This document shows, one piece after another, positions 35,832 to 44,873 of a stretch of DNA of 64,000 nucleotides. The notes beneath the pieces were generated by a model. That model saw nothing but the letters and a program-made list of their open reading frames with translations, did no database searches and was not told where the DNA came from. The stretch is from Parazoarcus communis (lineage in GTDB: Bacteria; Pseudomonadota; Gammaproteobacteria; Burkholderiales; Rhodocyclaceae), in NCBI RefSeq assembly GCF_003111665.1, contig NZ_CP022188.1, positions 4,340,001-4,404,000 of the forward strand. Direction: 5' to 3'. Made by a program: the position numbers and the translations under genes. The stretch's first letter is position 1; every line of letters begins with the position of its first letter.

Positions 35832-36110
35832 ATGGCAAAAGCCACTGCACGTCACATCCTGGTCGCCAGCGAAGCCAAGTGCAACGAACTCAAAGCCGCC
35901 ATCGAAGCCGGCGCCGACTTCGCGCAAGTCGCGAAAGAGAACTCGACCTGCCCGTCAGGCCGTCAAGGCGGCGACCTCGGCTCCTTCGGCCCGGGTCAGA
36001 TGGTCAAGGAATTCGACACCGTCGTGTTCAGCGCACCGATCAATGTCGTGCAAGGCCCGGTGAAGACCCAGTTCGGCTATCACCTGCTCGAAGTCACCAG
36101 CCGCAGCTAA
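35832..36110 (+). CDS. ppiC: parvulin-type peptidyl-prolyl isomerase (PpiC)
   Basis: A single-domain parvulin of 92 residues, the same size as E. coli PpiC, which speeds cis-trans isomerisation of prolyl bonds in the cytoplasm. Motifs are ATARHILVASEAKCNELK, the substrate-pocket region CPSGRQGGDLGSFGPGQMVKEFDTVVF and the C-terminal VKTQFGYHLLEVTSR. AGGAG lies 8 bases upstream of the ATG. The gene ends at a hairpin shared with the convergent acylphosphatase gene. Confidence 0.95.
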   Translation: MAKATARHILVASEAKCNELKAAIEAGADFAQVAKENSTCPSGRQGGDLGSFGPGQMVKEFDTVVFSAPINVVQGPVKTQFGYHLLEVTSRS

Positions 36111-36138
36111 GCACTGAGCTGTTTCAGCCGGTGCCGGG

Positions 36139-36163
36139 GTTGGAGGGGCGGAGCCCCTTCAAC
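36139..36163. terminator. hairpin after ppiC
   Basis: GTTGGAGGGGC (36139-36149) pairs with GCCCCTTCAAC (36153-36163) over 11 bp with one G-T pair and a 3-base loop, 28 bp after the ppiC stop. There is no long T-tract, but the position between convergent genes supports termination. Confidence 0.6.
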
Positions 36164-36172
36164 ACTTTCATC

Positions 36173-36191
36173 CGCGCCTTTTTACGGCGCG
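36173..36191 (-). terminator. hairpin after the acylphosphatase gene
   Basis: CGCGCC (36173-36178) and GGCGCG (36186-36191) form a stem around a T-rich 7-base loop, directly after the acylphosphatase stop codon. Confidence 0.45.
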
Positions 36192-36194
36192 CGT

Positions 36195-36473
36195 TCAGCC
36201 GGTCTGGCGCTGCTCGAAAATCTCGAAACACCCTTCTCCCTCGCTGACCACCACCTCGCGCACCACCGCGTTTGCCGGGCCAAGCTTTGCCCACTCGATC
36301 AGCGTCTGCAGCACAGCCTCTTCGCCAGCGATCATGGCCTGAACCGAGCCATCCGGCCGATTTCGCACCCAGCCCTTCACACCCAGCGCAGTCGCCTGTT
36401 CGACCATCGACACGCGGTAGTAGACGCCCTGGACACGACCCAGTATTTCAAGATGCAGCACACGTTCAGACAT
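36195..36473 (-). CDS. acylphosphatase
   Basis: A 92-residue acylphosphatase that hydrolyses carboxyl-phosphate bonds. The catalytic arginine is in GRVQGVYYRVSM and the catalytic asparagine in GWVRNRPDGSVQ, both in their usual places. GAAGGGG precedes the ATG at 36473; the reading can be extended upstream to 36512, but the added residues do not fit the family. It is a single gene downstream, on the same strand, of the Hsp70 operon's 3' end region but reads in the same direction after a 102-bp gap. Confidence 0.93.
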   Translation of the reverse strand: MSERVLHLEILGRVQGVYYRVSMVEQATALGVKGWVRNRPDGSVQAMIAGEEAVLQTLIEWAKLGPANAVVREVVVSEGEGCFEIFEQRQTG

Positions 36474-36575
36474 CACCCCTTCCCCAGCTCCCACAGTTTC
36501 AATTGACTTCACCCCGTCCGCGCTTCAGGCGCGGAAAGGTCCATTTGACGGCATGAATGCCACTGCCGTCCATCC

Positions 36576-39395
36576 TCAACGTTCGATGAGAGTCAGCCCC
36601 GCCGGCAGCGATTCGCCAAAGGCACGGCGGCGGTCCGCCTCGTCCAGCGCCACCAGCTCGCGTACCTGCCGAATCCAGCTCTCCGGCGCATTGATCTGCA
36701 CCAGACGACGCCCCACCTCCTCGCGCACCGCGGGCGACAGATCGCGCGCGCGATCACCGGTGAAGCGCGCCAGTTGCGCTGCGGCGAAGGCCGCGGGCTC
36801 TATCTTCTTCCAGTCCAGCGCCAGCACGGCATCCAGCCATTCGGCAGCGACCTCGGCCGGTACCGCCGTGTGCGGGCTGGCATAGAGCGGCTCGCGCGCC
36901 CCCACCCGGCCGAGCGCCCACCAGGCCTGTGCTTTCTCTGCCGGCTGCGCCAGACGTTCGAGCAGCCAGCGCCCCACCTCCACCTTGTGCTCAAGCGGTA
37001 CCCGCTCGAGCGACGCGGCCAGTCGCACCATGTCGTCGTAGGCGGCGAAGGCCGGGTTCTGATTCTGATTGCGCCTGGGGGCGGACACCAGCGCCTCGAG
37101 CTGGTTGGCCAGCACCTCGAGCAGGACGAGCTGGGCCGGCTCAGCGAGCCCGGCTGCGGCACGCCGCCACAGCGTCCACCACTCCGACCAGTTCTGGCGC
37201 TCATTCACATACTGCAGGCCTTGTTCAAACAGCGGCCACAACTGCTCGATGCGCCAGTCGTCGAGCGGTGCGCCATACCCCGGACGCAGGCAGAATCCCG
37301 CCAGATTGAGCCACACCCGCTCGTGCTCGGGGGAGCGCCGGCGGCGCTTGGCACGTACCCAGAGGGCATCGAACAGGGCCCGCGCAAGCGCCATATCCCA
37401 GGTCTCGCGCTTGCCCAGCAGCACTTCGAGCTCACCCCGCAACTGCCGCACCGGCTTGACCGCACCTGCACTCGAAGCCGCTCCCGAACCGCCACCTGAG
37501 GCTGCACTGCCGAACACCCGGTCGATGCACGCCACCGCCTCGGCAAAACGCGGCGGCAACCCGGCCTGCGGATCCGCAGCCGCGTCAGCCTCGGTATCGG
37601 CGCCACGCAGCTGGAATTCGAGCAGCCAGCGCCGGTCGGGCTCGTCCGTGCTGACGCAGTGCATCTGCAGGGAGCCGACCTCGGTAATCGTGCTGATGAG
37701 TTCGACCGTCACGTCTCCGCGCCCGCTGCCCTCGCCCGACTTGCCCACGACGGTTGCGATTGGCGGCAGGCGGACGAAATCCTCGCCCGAGAGCGACACC
37801 ACGTCGCCCGGCCGATGCGTCAGACCGGCACTGGAAGCAACCAGATGGAAGCGCACCGGCTGCCCGAGGCGCAACGCAAAACGGTGTTCGCTGAGGTGAA
37901 TCTCTCGATCTTCCTCTGTGCCGCGCGGCAGGACGCAGATGCCGCGCGCGCCGCCAGCCTCCTCGCCGTACTTGTCGTCCAGCACCAGAAAGTAGCTGCG
38001 CGCCGAGCCGCCGCCAATCGCCGGCGCCAGGCCGTCGCGCACCAGCGAATAGGCCACCGCACCGCGTGCCACGGCCACCTCGGCATCGTTGGCCAGTACC
38101 TGTGGCGATGACCCGCGCCACTGCGCGAGCATCTCCACAATCCGCGACGCAAGCCGGGGCGAGCGGAAAACACCGCCATTGAGCAATACCGTATCCGGCA
38201 CCGGAAGGGCCTCCGCTGCGGGCGCGGACTCGCCGAGCGCGGCGCGTGAAGCGCTGGCGTGACGACCGAGAAATGCCGCAAGGTGGCGCGTGATCGCGGC
38301 ATCGGCGGGATAGGGCAAGCCGAACTCGACGATGCCGGCACGGCGACGGCGGGGTTGTTCGTCTGCGCCCACCAGGGGGAAGAAACCGTCGGCGACGAGA
38401 CGCTCGACTTCGTCGCGGGCGAGTTCGGCAGAGCGCGCGCCACCGATCAGCCTGGAGCCGGCGCCCAGCAGCGTCACCGTCACCTGCGCCGGCGCACCGT
38501 CGGCGAGCAGCTGTTCCTTGGCGTTGCGGCATTGCTGCACGAGCTGTGAAAAGCGTGCTGCCGTCAGCCTTTGCCCTGCTGCGCTCAGGCGCGGTTCGAG
38601 CAGATGCGCCAGGGCCAGATCCATGTTGTCGCCACCCAGCATCAGGTGGTCGCCGACCCCGATACGGGTGAGCTGCGGCATGTCTGCACCCGGCTCAACC
38701 TGGATCAGGGTGAGGTCGGTCGTGCCACCGCCGACATCGCACACCAGCAGCAGCCGGGTGTGCTGCAACTCTGTGGAAAGGCTGGCGCGCTTGCGAAACA
38801 GCCAGTCGTAACACGCAGCCTGCGGTTCTTCGAGCAGGCGCAGGCTATGCAGCCCTGCCAGCCGCGCGGCCTCTACGGTCAGCGCACGCGCACCCTCATC
38901 GAAGGATGCCGGCACCGTGAGCACGATCTCCTGTGCTTCAAGCGGAGCCTGCGGGAAATGCTGCAGCCACGCCGCACGCACATGCGCAAGATAGCTCGCA
39001 CTCGCCGCCAGCGGCGACACCTTGGCCACATCATCGCCCGCGCCCCACGGCAGGATGGGCGCGAGCCGATCGACTGCGCCGTGCGACAGCCAGCTCTTGG
39101 CGCTGGACACCACCCGCCCCGGCACCTGCGCCCCGAGATCGCGCGCGAGGGCGCCGAGCACCGCCTGCTCGACACCGGCGAGATCGGGCGCTGCCCATGG
39201 CAAGGCAGTGTCTCCCGCCGCCAGCTCCCCCTTTGCGGGGTGATAGCGCAAGGAGGGCAGCATCGGCCGCCCGGCCACCGCACCCGGCGCCACGAGCTGG
39301 TTGATGGACAGCAGCTGAATCTCGTCACTGCCCGGCGCCGCGTAGGCGACGACCGTATTGCTGGTGCCGAGGTCGATACCGACGCGGTAACGCAT
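36576..39395 (-). CDS. divergent Hsp70-family protein with DUF3731-type C-terminus
   Basis: A 939-residue Hsp70 relative. The ATPase domain is recognisable by GIDLGTSNTVVAY (phosphate 1), CDVGGGTTDLTL (phosphate 2) and VLLNGGVFRSPRL (adenosine), and by LLEEPQAACYDWL. The canonical substrate-binding domain is replaced by a long beta and then helical C-terminus of about 300 residues, of the DUF3731 kind. It is the last gene of an operon with DUF2760 and another Hsp70, and has no DnaJ or GrpE neighbour. The ATG at 39395 is used; a GTG at 39434 directly after the previous stop is possible. Function is unknown. Confidence 0.85.
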   Translation of the reverse strand: MRYRVGIDLGTSNTVVAYAAPGSDEIQLLSINQLVAPGAVAGRPMLPSLRYHPAKGELAAGDTALPWAAPDLAGVEQAVLGALARDLGAQVPGRVVSSAKSWLSHGAVDRLAPILPWGAGDDVAKVSPLAASASYLAHVRAAWLQHFPQAPLEAQEIVLTVPASFDEGARALTVEAARLAGLHSLRLLEEPQAACYDWLFRKRASLSTELQHTRLLLVCDVGGGTTDLTLIQVEPGADMPQLTRIGVGDHLMLGGDNMDLALAHLLEPRLSAAGQRLTAARFSQLVQQCRNAKEQLLADGAPAQVTVTLLGAGSRLIGGARSAELARDEVERLVADGFFPLVGADEQPRRRRAGIVEFGLPYPADAAITRHLAAFLGRHASASRAALGESAPAAEALPVPDTVLLNGGVFRSPRLASRIVEMLAQWRGSSPQVLANDAEVAVARGAVAYSLVRDGLAPAIGGGSARSYFLVLDDKYGEEAGGARGICVLPRGTEEDREIHLSEHRFALRLGQPVRFHLVASSAGLTHRPGDVVSLSGEDFVRLPPIATVVGKSGEGSGRGDVTVELISTITEVGSLQMHCVSTDEPDRRWLLEFQLRGADTEADAAADPQAGLPPRFAEAVACIDRVFGSAASGGGSGAASSAGAVKPVRQLRGELEVLLGKRETWDMALARALFDALWVRAKRRRRSPEHERVWLNLAGFCLRPGYGAPLDDWRIEQLWPLFEQGLQYVNERQNWSEWWTLWRRAAAGLAEPAQLVLLEVLANQLEALVSAPRRNQNQNPAFAAYDDMVRLAASLERVPLEHKVEVGRWLLERLAQPAEKAQAWWALGRVGAREPLYASPHTAVPAEVAAEWLDAVLALDWKKIEPAAFAAAQLARFTGDRARDLSPAVREEVGRRLVQINAPESWIRQVRELVALDEADRRRAFGESLPAGLTLIER

Positions 39396-39435
39396 CGACC
39401 GCCCGGCACCGACATCGCTGGAACGCGTGCTCACT

Positions 39436-41319
39436 TCAGGCGGACGCCTCCGCACGCACCTCAAACTCGACCTTCCAGCGCTGCTCGCCATCGACCGGCA
39501 AGGCCTCCAGCTCCAGCGTACCGGCTTCGGTGACCCGTGCATGCAGCCTCACCCGCACGATCTCGCCTGCAGCGCGGCCTTCGGCAGGCAGGGTGGCCTC
39601 GATCTCGTCGAGTTCCTGCAATTCATCGACCGACCACATGTCGAGCAGCGTGCCAACCTGATCCGTGCGTCGCACCGACGAACCGAAGAAACGGAACCGC
39701 ACCGGTTCGCCCACCACCAGCCCGAACTCCTGAGCCGGCAGCGCAGCCTCGGTACCCTCCTCCATGCCGAATGGCGCGAGGCACAGGGCCTCGATCGGCG
39801 GCTCCATGCCGGGTACGGCAGGCATGCTCGACTCGACCGCCACGTAGTAGGCCCGCGCCGTACCGCCGCGAATCCTCACACCGCGGCCGCGACGCACGTA
39901 ACCGTAGTAGGCCGCACCGCGCGCAACCGCGAGATCGAGATCGGCGCCGCCGAGCAGCCGTGCCGGCGGCGCACCTTCGGCCGTCAGCCAGGATTCGAGC
40001 GTGGCCAGCAGACGGTCGGCAAGCAGGCCGGACTTCAACACACCGCCGTTGAACAGCACCGCGGTGGGATGCAGAAAGCTCGCGTCGTGAGGCTGCGCCG
40101 TGTCGAAGCCCTCAAGCGCCGCCGTGGCCTCACGCTGGCGGGTCAGGAAAGCGGCCAGATGCCGGGTGATGGCGGCATCCTGCGCATAGGGCAGGCCCAG
40201 TTGCGTGAGCGCTGCACGCGCACGGACCTGAGGATGCTCGGACACTGACACCTGGGGGAAGAAGCCATTGAGCAGCACGGCATCGAGTTCGCTGCGGGTC
40301 AGCTCGGTGCGGACCGAACCGCCAATCAGCTTGGCGCCGCGGCTAGGCACCACCAGCGCAACCGCGTCGTCTTCCGGCTCGGCCAGCAGCTTTTCCTTGG
40401 CCCCGCGGCAGGCGTGCGCAAGTGCCCGGGTCTGCCATGCGTCGAGCCGCGTTCCCTGCTCGGCCAGCTTGCGCACCACGCCATAGGCGAGTGCCAGATC
40501 CATGTTGTCGCCGCCCAGCAGGATGTGGTCGCCCACTGCCACACGGTGCGGTTCCAGGTTACCGTCACGCTCAACCACGGCGATCAGCGACAGGTCGGTC
40601 GTGCCCCCGCCGATATCGACCACCAGGATGATGTCACCCAGCTTCACGTCCTTGCGCCAGCCGCCGCCGCTGCTCTGAATCCAGCTGTAGAGCGCAGCCT
40701 GCGGTTCTTCGAGCAGGGTCAGACGGGTGTAGCCGGCAGCGGCTGCAGCCTCGGCGGTGAGTTCGCGCGCCACCGGATCGAAGGATGCCGGAATGGTGAC
40801 GGTGACATCCTGCTCGGCAAACGGCGCCTCGGGGTGCGCAGCATTCCAGGCCTCGCGCAGGTGCTCGAGGTAGCGTACCGACGCGTCGAAGGGCGAGATG
40901 CGCGCGACCTCTTCGGGCGCATCGGCGGGCAGAATGGGCCCGCGCCGGTCAACGCCGGGATGACACAGCCAGCTCTTCGCGCTCGCCACCATGCGGATCG
41001 GGGTACCCGCGCCACGCGCACGCGCAAAGGCGCCCACGGCGAAATCCTGATCCGCGGTCCATGGCAGGGCGAGATCGCCCGGCGCGAGTTCGCTGGCATG
41101 CGGCAGATAGACGAAGGACGGCAACAGCGGCATGGCCTCGACTGCGCCCGGCCCCGTCAGCTGCGGCACGGAGAAAACCTCCAGCGCGGCCGCCTCGCCG
41201 TCACTGGTCGCGGTGTCGACGTACGACAGCGCGCAGTGAGTGGTGCCAAGGTCGATGCCGATCGTATAGCGTGGCGCGGTTTCCGCAGCGCCACTGACCG
41301 CTTCAGTGTTGTCACTCAT
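39436..41319 (-). CDS. Hsp70-family protein, short form
   Basis: A 627-residue Hsp70 relative with the ATPase motifs GIDLGTTHCALSY, VVDIGGGTTDLSL and VLFNGGVLKSGLL, plus LLEEPQAALYSWI. After the nucleotide domain there is a beta-rich segment of about 110 residues, but no helical lid, so it is not a normal DnaK. It is clearly a paralogue of the next gene, which begins about 40 bp after its stop. Its ATG overlaps the DUF2760 stop as ATGA. A specialised chaperone or ATPase of unknown target is the most that can be said. Confidence 0.85.
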   Translation of the reverse strand: MSDNTEAVSGAAETAPRYTIGIDLGTTHCALSYVDTATSDGEAAALEVFSVPQLTGPGAVEAMPLLPSFVYLPHASELAPGDLALPWTADQDFAVGAFARARGAGTPIRMVASAKSWLCHPGVDRRGPILPADAPEEVARISPFDASVRYLEHLREAWNAAHPEAPFAEQDVTVTIPASFDPVARELTAEAAAAAGYTRLTLLEEPQAALYSWIQSSGGGWRKDVKLGDIILVVDIGGGTTDLSLIAVVERDGNLEPHRVAVGDHILLGGDNMDLALAYGVVRKLAEQGTRLDAWQTRALAHACRGAKEKLLAEPEDDAVALVVPSRGAKLIGGSVRTELTRSELDAVLLNGFFPQVSVSEHPQVRARAALTQLGLPYAQDAAITRHLAAFLTRQREATAALEGFDTAQPHDASFLHPTAVLFNGGVLKSGLLADRLLATLESWLTAEGAPPARLLGGADLDLAVARGAAYYGYVRRGRGVRIRGGTARAYYVAVESSMPAVPGMEPPIEALCLAPFGMEEGTEAALPAQEFGLVVGEPVRFRFFGSSVRRTDQVGTLLDMWSVDELQELDEIEATLPAEGRAAGEIVRVRLHARVTEAGTLELEALPVDGEQRWKVEFEVRAEASA

Positions 41320-41894
41320 AGCTCGACCTCCGCCGGGGCGATGATGGAGGGGTCATGACTATCGGACAGACTTGGCAGACGGGTATCGCTGACACGCCAG
41401 CCGCGATGGGTCAGTTGCCCGCTGAAGGGCGGCTGGCCGACGACGTTTCCGCTCAATCGAATCGCCGCAGCGTCGAAGCCGGCGGCCAGGGTGACGCGCT
41501 CACCTTCGCTTTCAGCACGCACCGGCTGCAGGCTGAAGTGCTCGCGCAGGGTCTTGCGACAACCTTCATGCACCAGACGTGCGGCCGCACCGATGTCGGC
41601 ATCGGAGTAGGCGGCAATGTCTTCCTCGACGAAATCGACCAGACGCGCCTCGCGCTGCAGCAGGCCGAGCAGTTGCAGCGCCGACTCGGGCGACGCCTGA
41701 TGCAAGGTGCTGACAGCGGGTGCGACAACCGCGGCTGCCGGTTCATGCTCGGCAGCCGGTGCAGGCTTCGGTTCGGGTGCGCCTGCGCGCAGGCGGCGAA
41801 TGCCTGCGGCCAGTTCGGCATTGCCGATAATCGCGAAAAAGGTGCCGAAGGCGAGCGAAATACGGCCGAGCAATGAGGGGTTTGAGTCAGTCAT
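41316..41894 (-). CDS. DUF2760 protein
   Basis: A 192-residue protein of unknown function. The N-terminus has an amphipathic or membrane-associated helix (GRISLAFGTFFAIIGNAELAAGIRRL), followed by a Pro/Ala/Glu-rich linker (~37-60) and the DUF2760 domain (SALQLLGLLQREARLVDFVEEDIAAYSDADIGAAARLVHEGCRKTL). It always seems to travel with Hsp70-like proteins and leads this operon; its stop overlaps the next ATG. The role as a partner or anchor for the Hsp70 pair is inference from context. Confidence 0.85.
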   Translation of the reverse strand: MTDSNPSLLGRISLAFGTFFAIIGNAELAAGIRRLRAGAPEPKPAPAAEHEPAAAVVAPAVSTLHQASPESALQLLGLLQREARLVDFVEEDIAAYSDADIGAAARLVHEGCRKTLREHFSLQPVRAESEGERVTLAAGFDAAAIRLSGNVVGQPPFSGQLTHRGWRVSDTRLPSLSDSHDPSIIAPAEVEL

Positions 41895-42234
41895 GCGGGC
41901 GCTCCTGGATCATGGGGTGAGCTGGCGGATCGTCGAATCGCAGTTGCGGAGGCACACTGCGTCCTCGCGCCGGGTGCGCGGGCGTCGATTCCGACCGGTA
42001 TTTTGCACCGCAATATAACCCATCCGCAGCCATCTGCCAGCGCCCCGCCCGATCTGCCGGACGTCGATACCATCAAGTTCAGACCGCAGATGTCGCACCC
42101 AGCGCAGCTCGCACGACGCATACGGCGTGAATACGCGGCTTGCATCGCGTCACGTACGCAGAGCCCATTCGGCCGTCCGGGACTTCGCATTCACCCGGGC
42201 GCAGGCAGCGAATCGCGGGATCAGTCCGGGCCGG
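41895..42234. other. intergenic region, 340 bp
   Basis: No gene is supported; the open frames here have random-looking composition. The region holds the operon promoter and a long 5' leader of about 110 nt for DUF2760, and separates it from pepD on the same strand. Confidence 0.5.
42012..42040 (-). promoter_or_regulatory. probable sigma-70 promoter of the DUF2760-Hsp70 operon
   Basis: On the minus strand CTGGCA (42035-42040) and TATATT (42012-42017) are 17 bp apart, about 120 bp before the DUF2760 start. No sigma-32 (heat-shock) promoter pattern was noticed. Confidence 0.5.
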
Positions 42235-43710
42235 TCACCCCCGGGAAGGAATATTCGGCGGAATCGACGCCAGCACAGCCACCAGCAAGCGCCAGGCCTG
42301 CTCCACGCTGGCCACCTCGACCCGCTCGCCAGGTGCGTGCGCACCGCGTATGTTCGGCCCGAAGGAGATCATGTCCATGTCCGGCCAGATCGCGGTCAGG
42401 ATGCCGCACTCCAGACCCGCATGAATCACCTTCACCGCAGCTTCACCGCCGAACTCGCGTCGATACACCGTCTGGAACAAGGCGAGCAGGCCGGAATCCG
42501 GGTTGGGCGCCCACCCGGGATAGGGCTCGCGCACGCTGGCAGCCATGCCGGCGAGGGAAAACAGGCTGACGATCTCGGCCGCCAGTTCCCGAGTGCCGGC
42601 GTCGAGCAAGGAGCGCACCATCAGCGTGGCGTGGATACGCGCTGCATCCACACGCAGCACACCGAGATTGCTTGAGGTTTCGACCACGCCGGGCACCCGT
42701 TGGCTCATGCGCCTCACCCCGTGCGGCGCCACATGCAGGGCAGCCAGCACACGCCGGCCGGCGTCGTCGCTGAGCACCCGCGACGGCACACCCGGTTCCG
42801 GCAGCAGGCGCAGACGAAACCCGTCATCCACCCCGCCCAGCTCTTCGGCAATGTCGTCGCGGGCACGTGCCAGCGCAGCCTGCAGTGCCTCGGCACCGCC
42901 GTCCGCCAGCACGATCAAGGCCTGCGCTTCTCGCGCAAGGGCATTGCGCGCAGTGCCGCCCTCCAGCGTCGCCACCCGGTAGTCCACCCCGGCTGCAGCC
43001 AGCGTCTGCAGCACCCGCAGCAGCAGCTTGATAGCATTGCCACGCTGCAGATGGATATCCACGCCCGAGTGCCCGCCGCGCAGGCCATCCACCACAACAC
43101 GCACCGCCTGATGTCTCATAGCCACTGGCTCCGACTCAAGCGCGGCTTCGATCACCACGTCCGCGCCACCCGCGCAGCCAAGATAGAACTCGCCCCAGTC
43201 CTCAGTATCGATATTGATCAGCAAACGCCCGCGCACGGCATCCGGCTTCAGCCCGTGGGCGCCGCTCATGCCCGATTCCTCGTCGAGCGTCAGCAGGACT
43301 TCCAGCGCCGGATGCGCAACATCGTCCGATTCCAGCGCGGCCAGCGCGAGCGCGACCCCGATGCCGTTATCCGCCCCAAGCGTGGTGTCGTCGGCCACCA
43401 GCCAGCCATCACGCAGTTCTGCCTTGATGGAATCGTGCATGAAGTCATGGCTGCTGCCGCCATTCTTCTGGCACACCATGTCGAGATGGCCCTGCAGCAC
43501 CACGCCAGGGTGGTTTTCATAGCCCGGCGTGGCGGGCTTGGACAGGATCAGGTTACCGGTCGAATCGATCTTAACGCCGAGCCCGCGCGCCTGCGCCCAG
43601 GCCGCAAGCTCATCCCGTATCGCCTGTTCATGCCGGGAGGGCCGCGGAATGCGACACAGCGTGGAAAAATGCCGCCATACGGCAGCCGGTTCAAGCCTGG
43701 ACAGGTCCAT
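42235..43710 (-). CDS. pepD: aminoacyl-histidine dipeptidase (cytosol nonspecific dipeptidase, M20)
   Basis: PepD is a zinc dipeptidase that hydrolyses Xaa-His and many other dipeptides in the cytoplasm. The 491-residue protein carries the M20C metal motifs LQGHLDMVCQ, TTLGADNGIG with the bridging Asp, LLTLDEESGMSGA with the catalytic Glu pair, and INIDTEDWGEF, then the lid domain with GGHSGVDIHLQRGNA and the final HAGLECGIL ligand region. AGGA lies 8 bases before the ATG at 43710; open frame continues upstream without support. It is a single gene. Confidence 0.94.
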   Translation of the reverse strand: MDLSRLEPAAVWRHFSTLCRIPRPSRHEQAIRDELAAWAQARGLGVKIDSTGNLILSKPATPGYENHPGVVLQGHLDMVCQKNGGSSHDFMHDSIKAELRDGWLVADDTTLGADNGIGVALALAALESDDVAHPALEVLLTLDEESGMSGAHGLKPDAVRGRLLINIDTEDWGEFYLGCAGGADVVIEAALESEPVAMRHQAVRVVVDGLRGGHSGVDIHLQRGNAIKLLLRVLQTLAAAGVDYRVATLEGGTARNALAREAQALIVLADGGAEALQAALARARDDIAEELGGVDDGFRLRLLPEPGVPSRVLSDDAGRRVLAALHVAPHGVRRMSQRVPGVVETSSNLGVLRVDAARIHATLMVRSLLDAGTRELAAEIVSLFSLAGMAASVREPYPGWAPNPDSGLLALFQTVYRREFGGEAAVKVIHAGLECGILTAIWPDMDMISFGPNIRGAHAPGERVEVASVEQAWRLLVAVLASIPPNIPSRG

Positions 43711-43988
43711 CCTGTACATCCTATTCAGTCGAAACAACGGCCGACACTGTGTCGCCCGCGCGCAGATCGTTCTCCCGAAAAGGATAACGCGTTTGCGGTG
43801 CGAGATCGCGTCCCGCATGCCGGACCGGTCCGCCACCTCTGGCGCACCGGTCTGTTACTCCGTAAGACATACCAATTTACAAGTAATTACCTTGCGTAAC
43901 AGCCCTGATGCGAAGGATGGCCTAATGTCGGTCTCACGCTGCGGGACTCGACGCGGAGTATTTTCAGCCTTACCGGGAGCAGCCAGAC
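43711..43988. other. divergent intergenic region, 278 bp
   Basis: It separates pepD from the YXWGXW lipoprotein gene. An AT-rich patch (43855-43900) probably carries the lipoprotein promoter. No gene or clear operator was identified. Confidence 0.4.
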
Positions 43989-44693
43989 ATGAACATCCGC
44001 ATTCCGAAACAGACAGCTCGCTGGACCCTTCCGCTGATCCTCGCGCTTTCGGTGAGCGCGTGTGTGGTCGCACCCGCCGAGCCCTATTACGATCGTGGCG
44101 ACACGATCTACGTCACACCGCCACCTCGTGTCGAATACCGAGGCTATCCGCCGTCGATTGGCTATATCTGGATCGAAGGCAACTGGACCTGGAGCGGGCA
44201 TCGCCACGAGTGGGTTCCGGGTCGTTGGGCGCCGCCCTCCCGTCATGCCTACGAACTCCAGCGTCGGGAGCGCATGCTCGAGATCGAGCGCACGCGGGTG
44301 CTGCAGCAGCGTCAGGCGCTGGCGATAGAGCGCGAACGTACTCAGCGCGCCCGCGCCGCCGAGCAGGCGCAACGGGAACAAGCTCTGCGGGATCGCGCCG
44401 CGCAAGAGCAACGTGAGCACGCACGGCGTGAGCGCGCTGCAGTTCAAGAGCAGGACCGCAGCGCACACGACCGCGACCGCGGACGTGAGCAGAACACGCG
44501 GGAACGGGGGCAGGAGCGAAGCCAGCAGCGCACGGACCGGCAGGAAACTCGACAGACCGAACCGGACACGCGTAACCGGCAGGATCGCCGTCGTGACGAC
44601 GCCCAGACAAACGAGCGCAGTCGCGACCGGAGCGACTCTCGTACCGGGCGATCGCGAGACGATGAACGGGGTAGCGGCGAGCGTCGAAACTAG
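43989..44693 (+). CDS. YXWGXW-repeat lipoprotein with long charged coiled-coil tail
   Basis: A 234-residue lipoprotein: the signal peptide ends in a lipobox SVSAC (Cys25). Residues ~45-82 carry a single YXWGXW-like unit (GYIWIEGNWTWSGHRHEWVPGRWAPP). From ~90 to the end the sequence is almost entirely Arg, Gln, Glu, Asp and Ala in heptad-like runs, a highly charged coiled coil or disordered tail. Homologues with YXWGXW units are outer-membrane lipoproteins of unknown function. It is followed by a possible terminator hairpin at 44747-44767. Confidence 0.85.
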   Translation: MNIRIPKQTARWTLPLILALSVSACVVAPAEPYYDRGDTIYVTPPPRVEYRGYPPSIGYIWIEGNWTWSGHRHEWVPGRWAPPSRHAYELQRRERMLEIERTRVLQQRQALAIERERTQRARAAEQAQREQALRDRAAQEQREHARRERAAVQEQDRSAHDRDRGREQNTRERGQERSQQRTDRQETRQTEPDTRNRQDRRRDDAQTNERSRDRSDSRTGRSRDDERGSGERRN

Positions 44694-44746
44694 ACCACAG
44701 GCGGCCACCGGCTCAGGACGACGGCGTTCACAACGACACTGCGCCA

Positions 44747-44767
44747 GCGTCACCACCGGGGTGACGC
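44747..44767 (+). terminator. possible terminator hairpin after the lipoprotein gene
   Basis: GCGTCACC (44747-44754) pairs with GGTGACGC (44760-44767) around a 5-base loop, 54 bp after the stop. No T-tract follows, so the call is weak. Confidence 0.35.
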
Positions 44768-44873
44768 CGGCATGCCGGAAGCGCACAATGCCAGAAACGG
44801 CAATATCGGAGGCCGCCTCAGTGCGCATTCAGGTCTGATCTTGCCCCAGCTTCCTCATTACCGCGACCCGAAC

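Noticed and set aside
36576..41319. DnaK chaperone genes
   Set aside because: Both proteins lack the canonical substrate-binding domain and lid and have no DnaJ/GrpE neighbours.
41891..42190. 99-codon frame upstream of DUF2760
   Set aside because: Cys/Arg/Ser-rich random-looking residues, no ribosome site, and it spans the predicted promoter.
43989..44693. charged tandem-repeat array
   Set aside because: The Arg/Gln/Glu-rich tail of the lipoprotein is low-complexity but has no fixed repeat unit.
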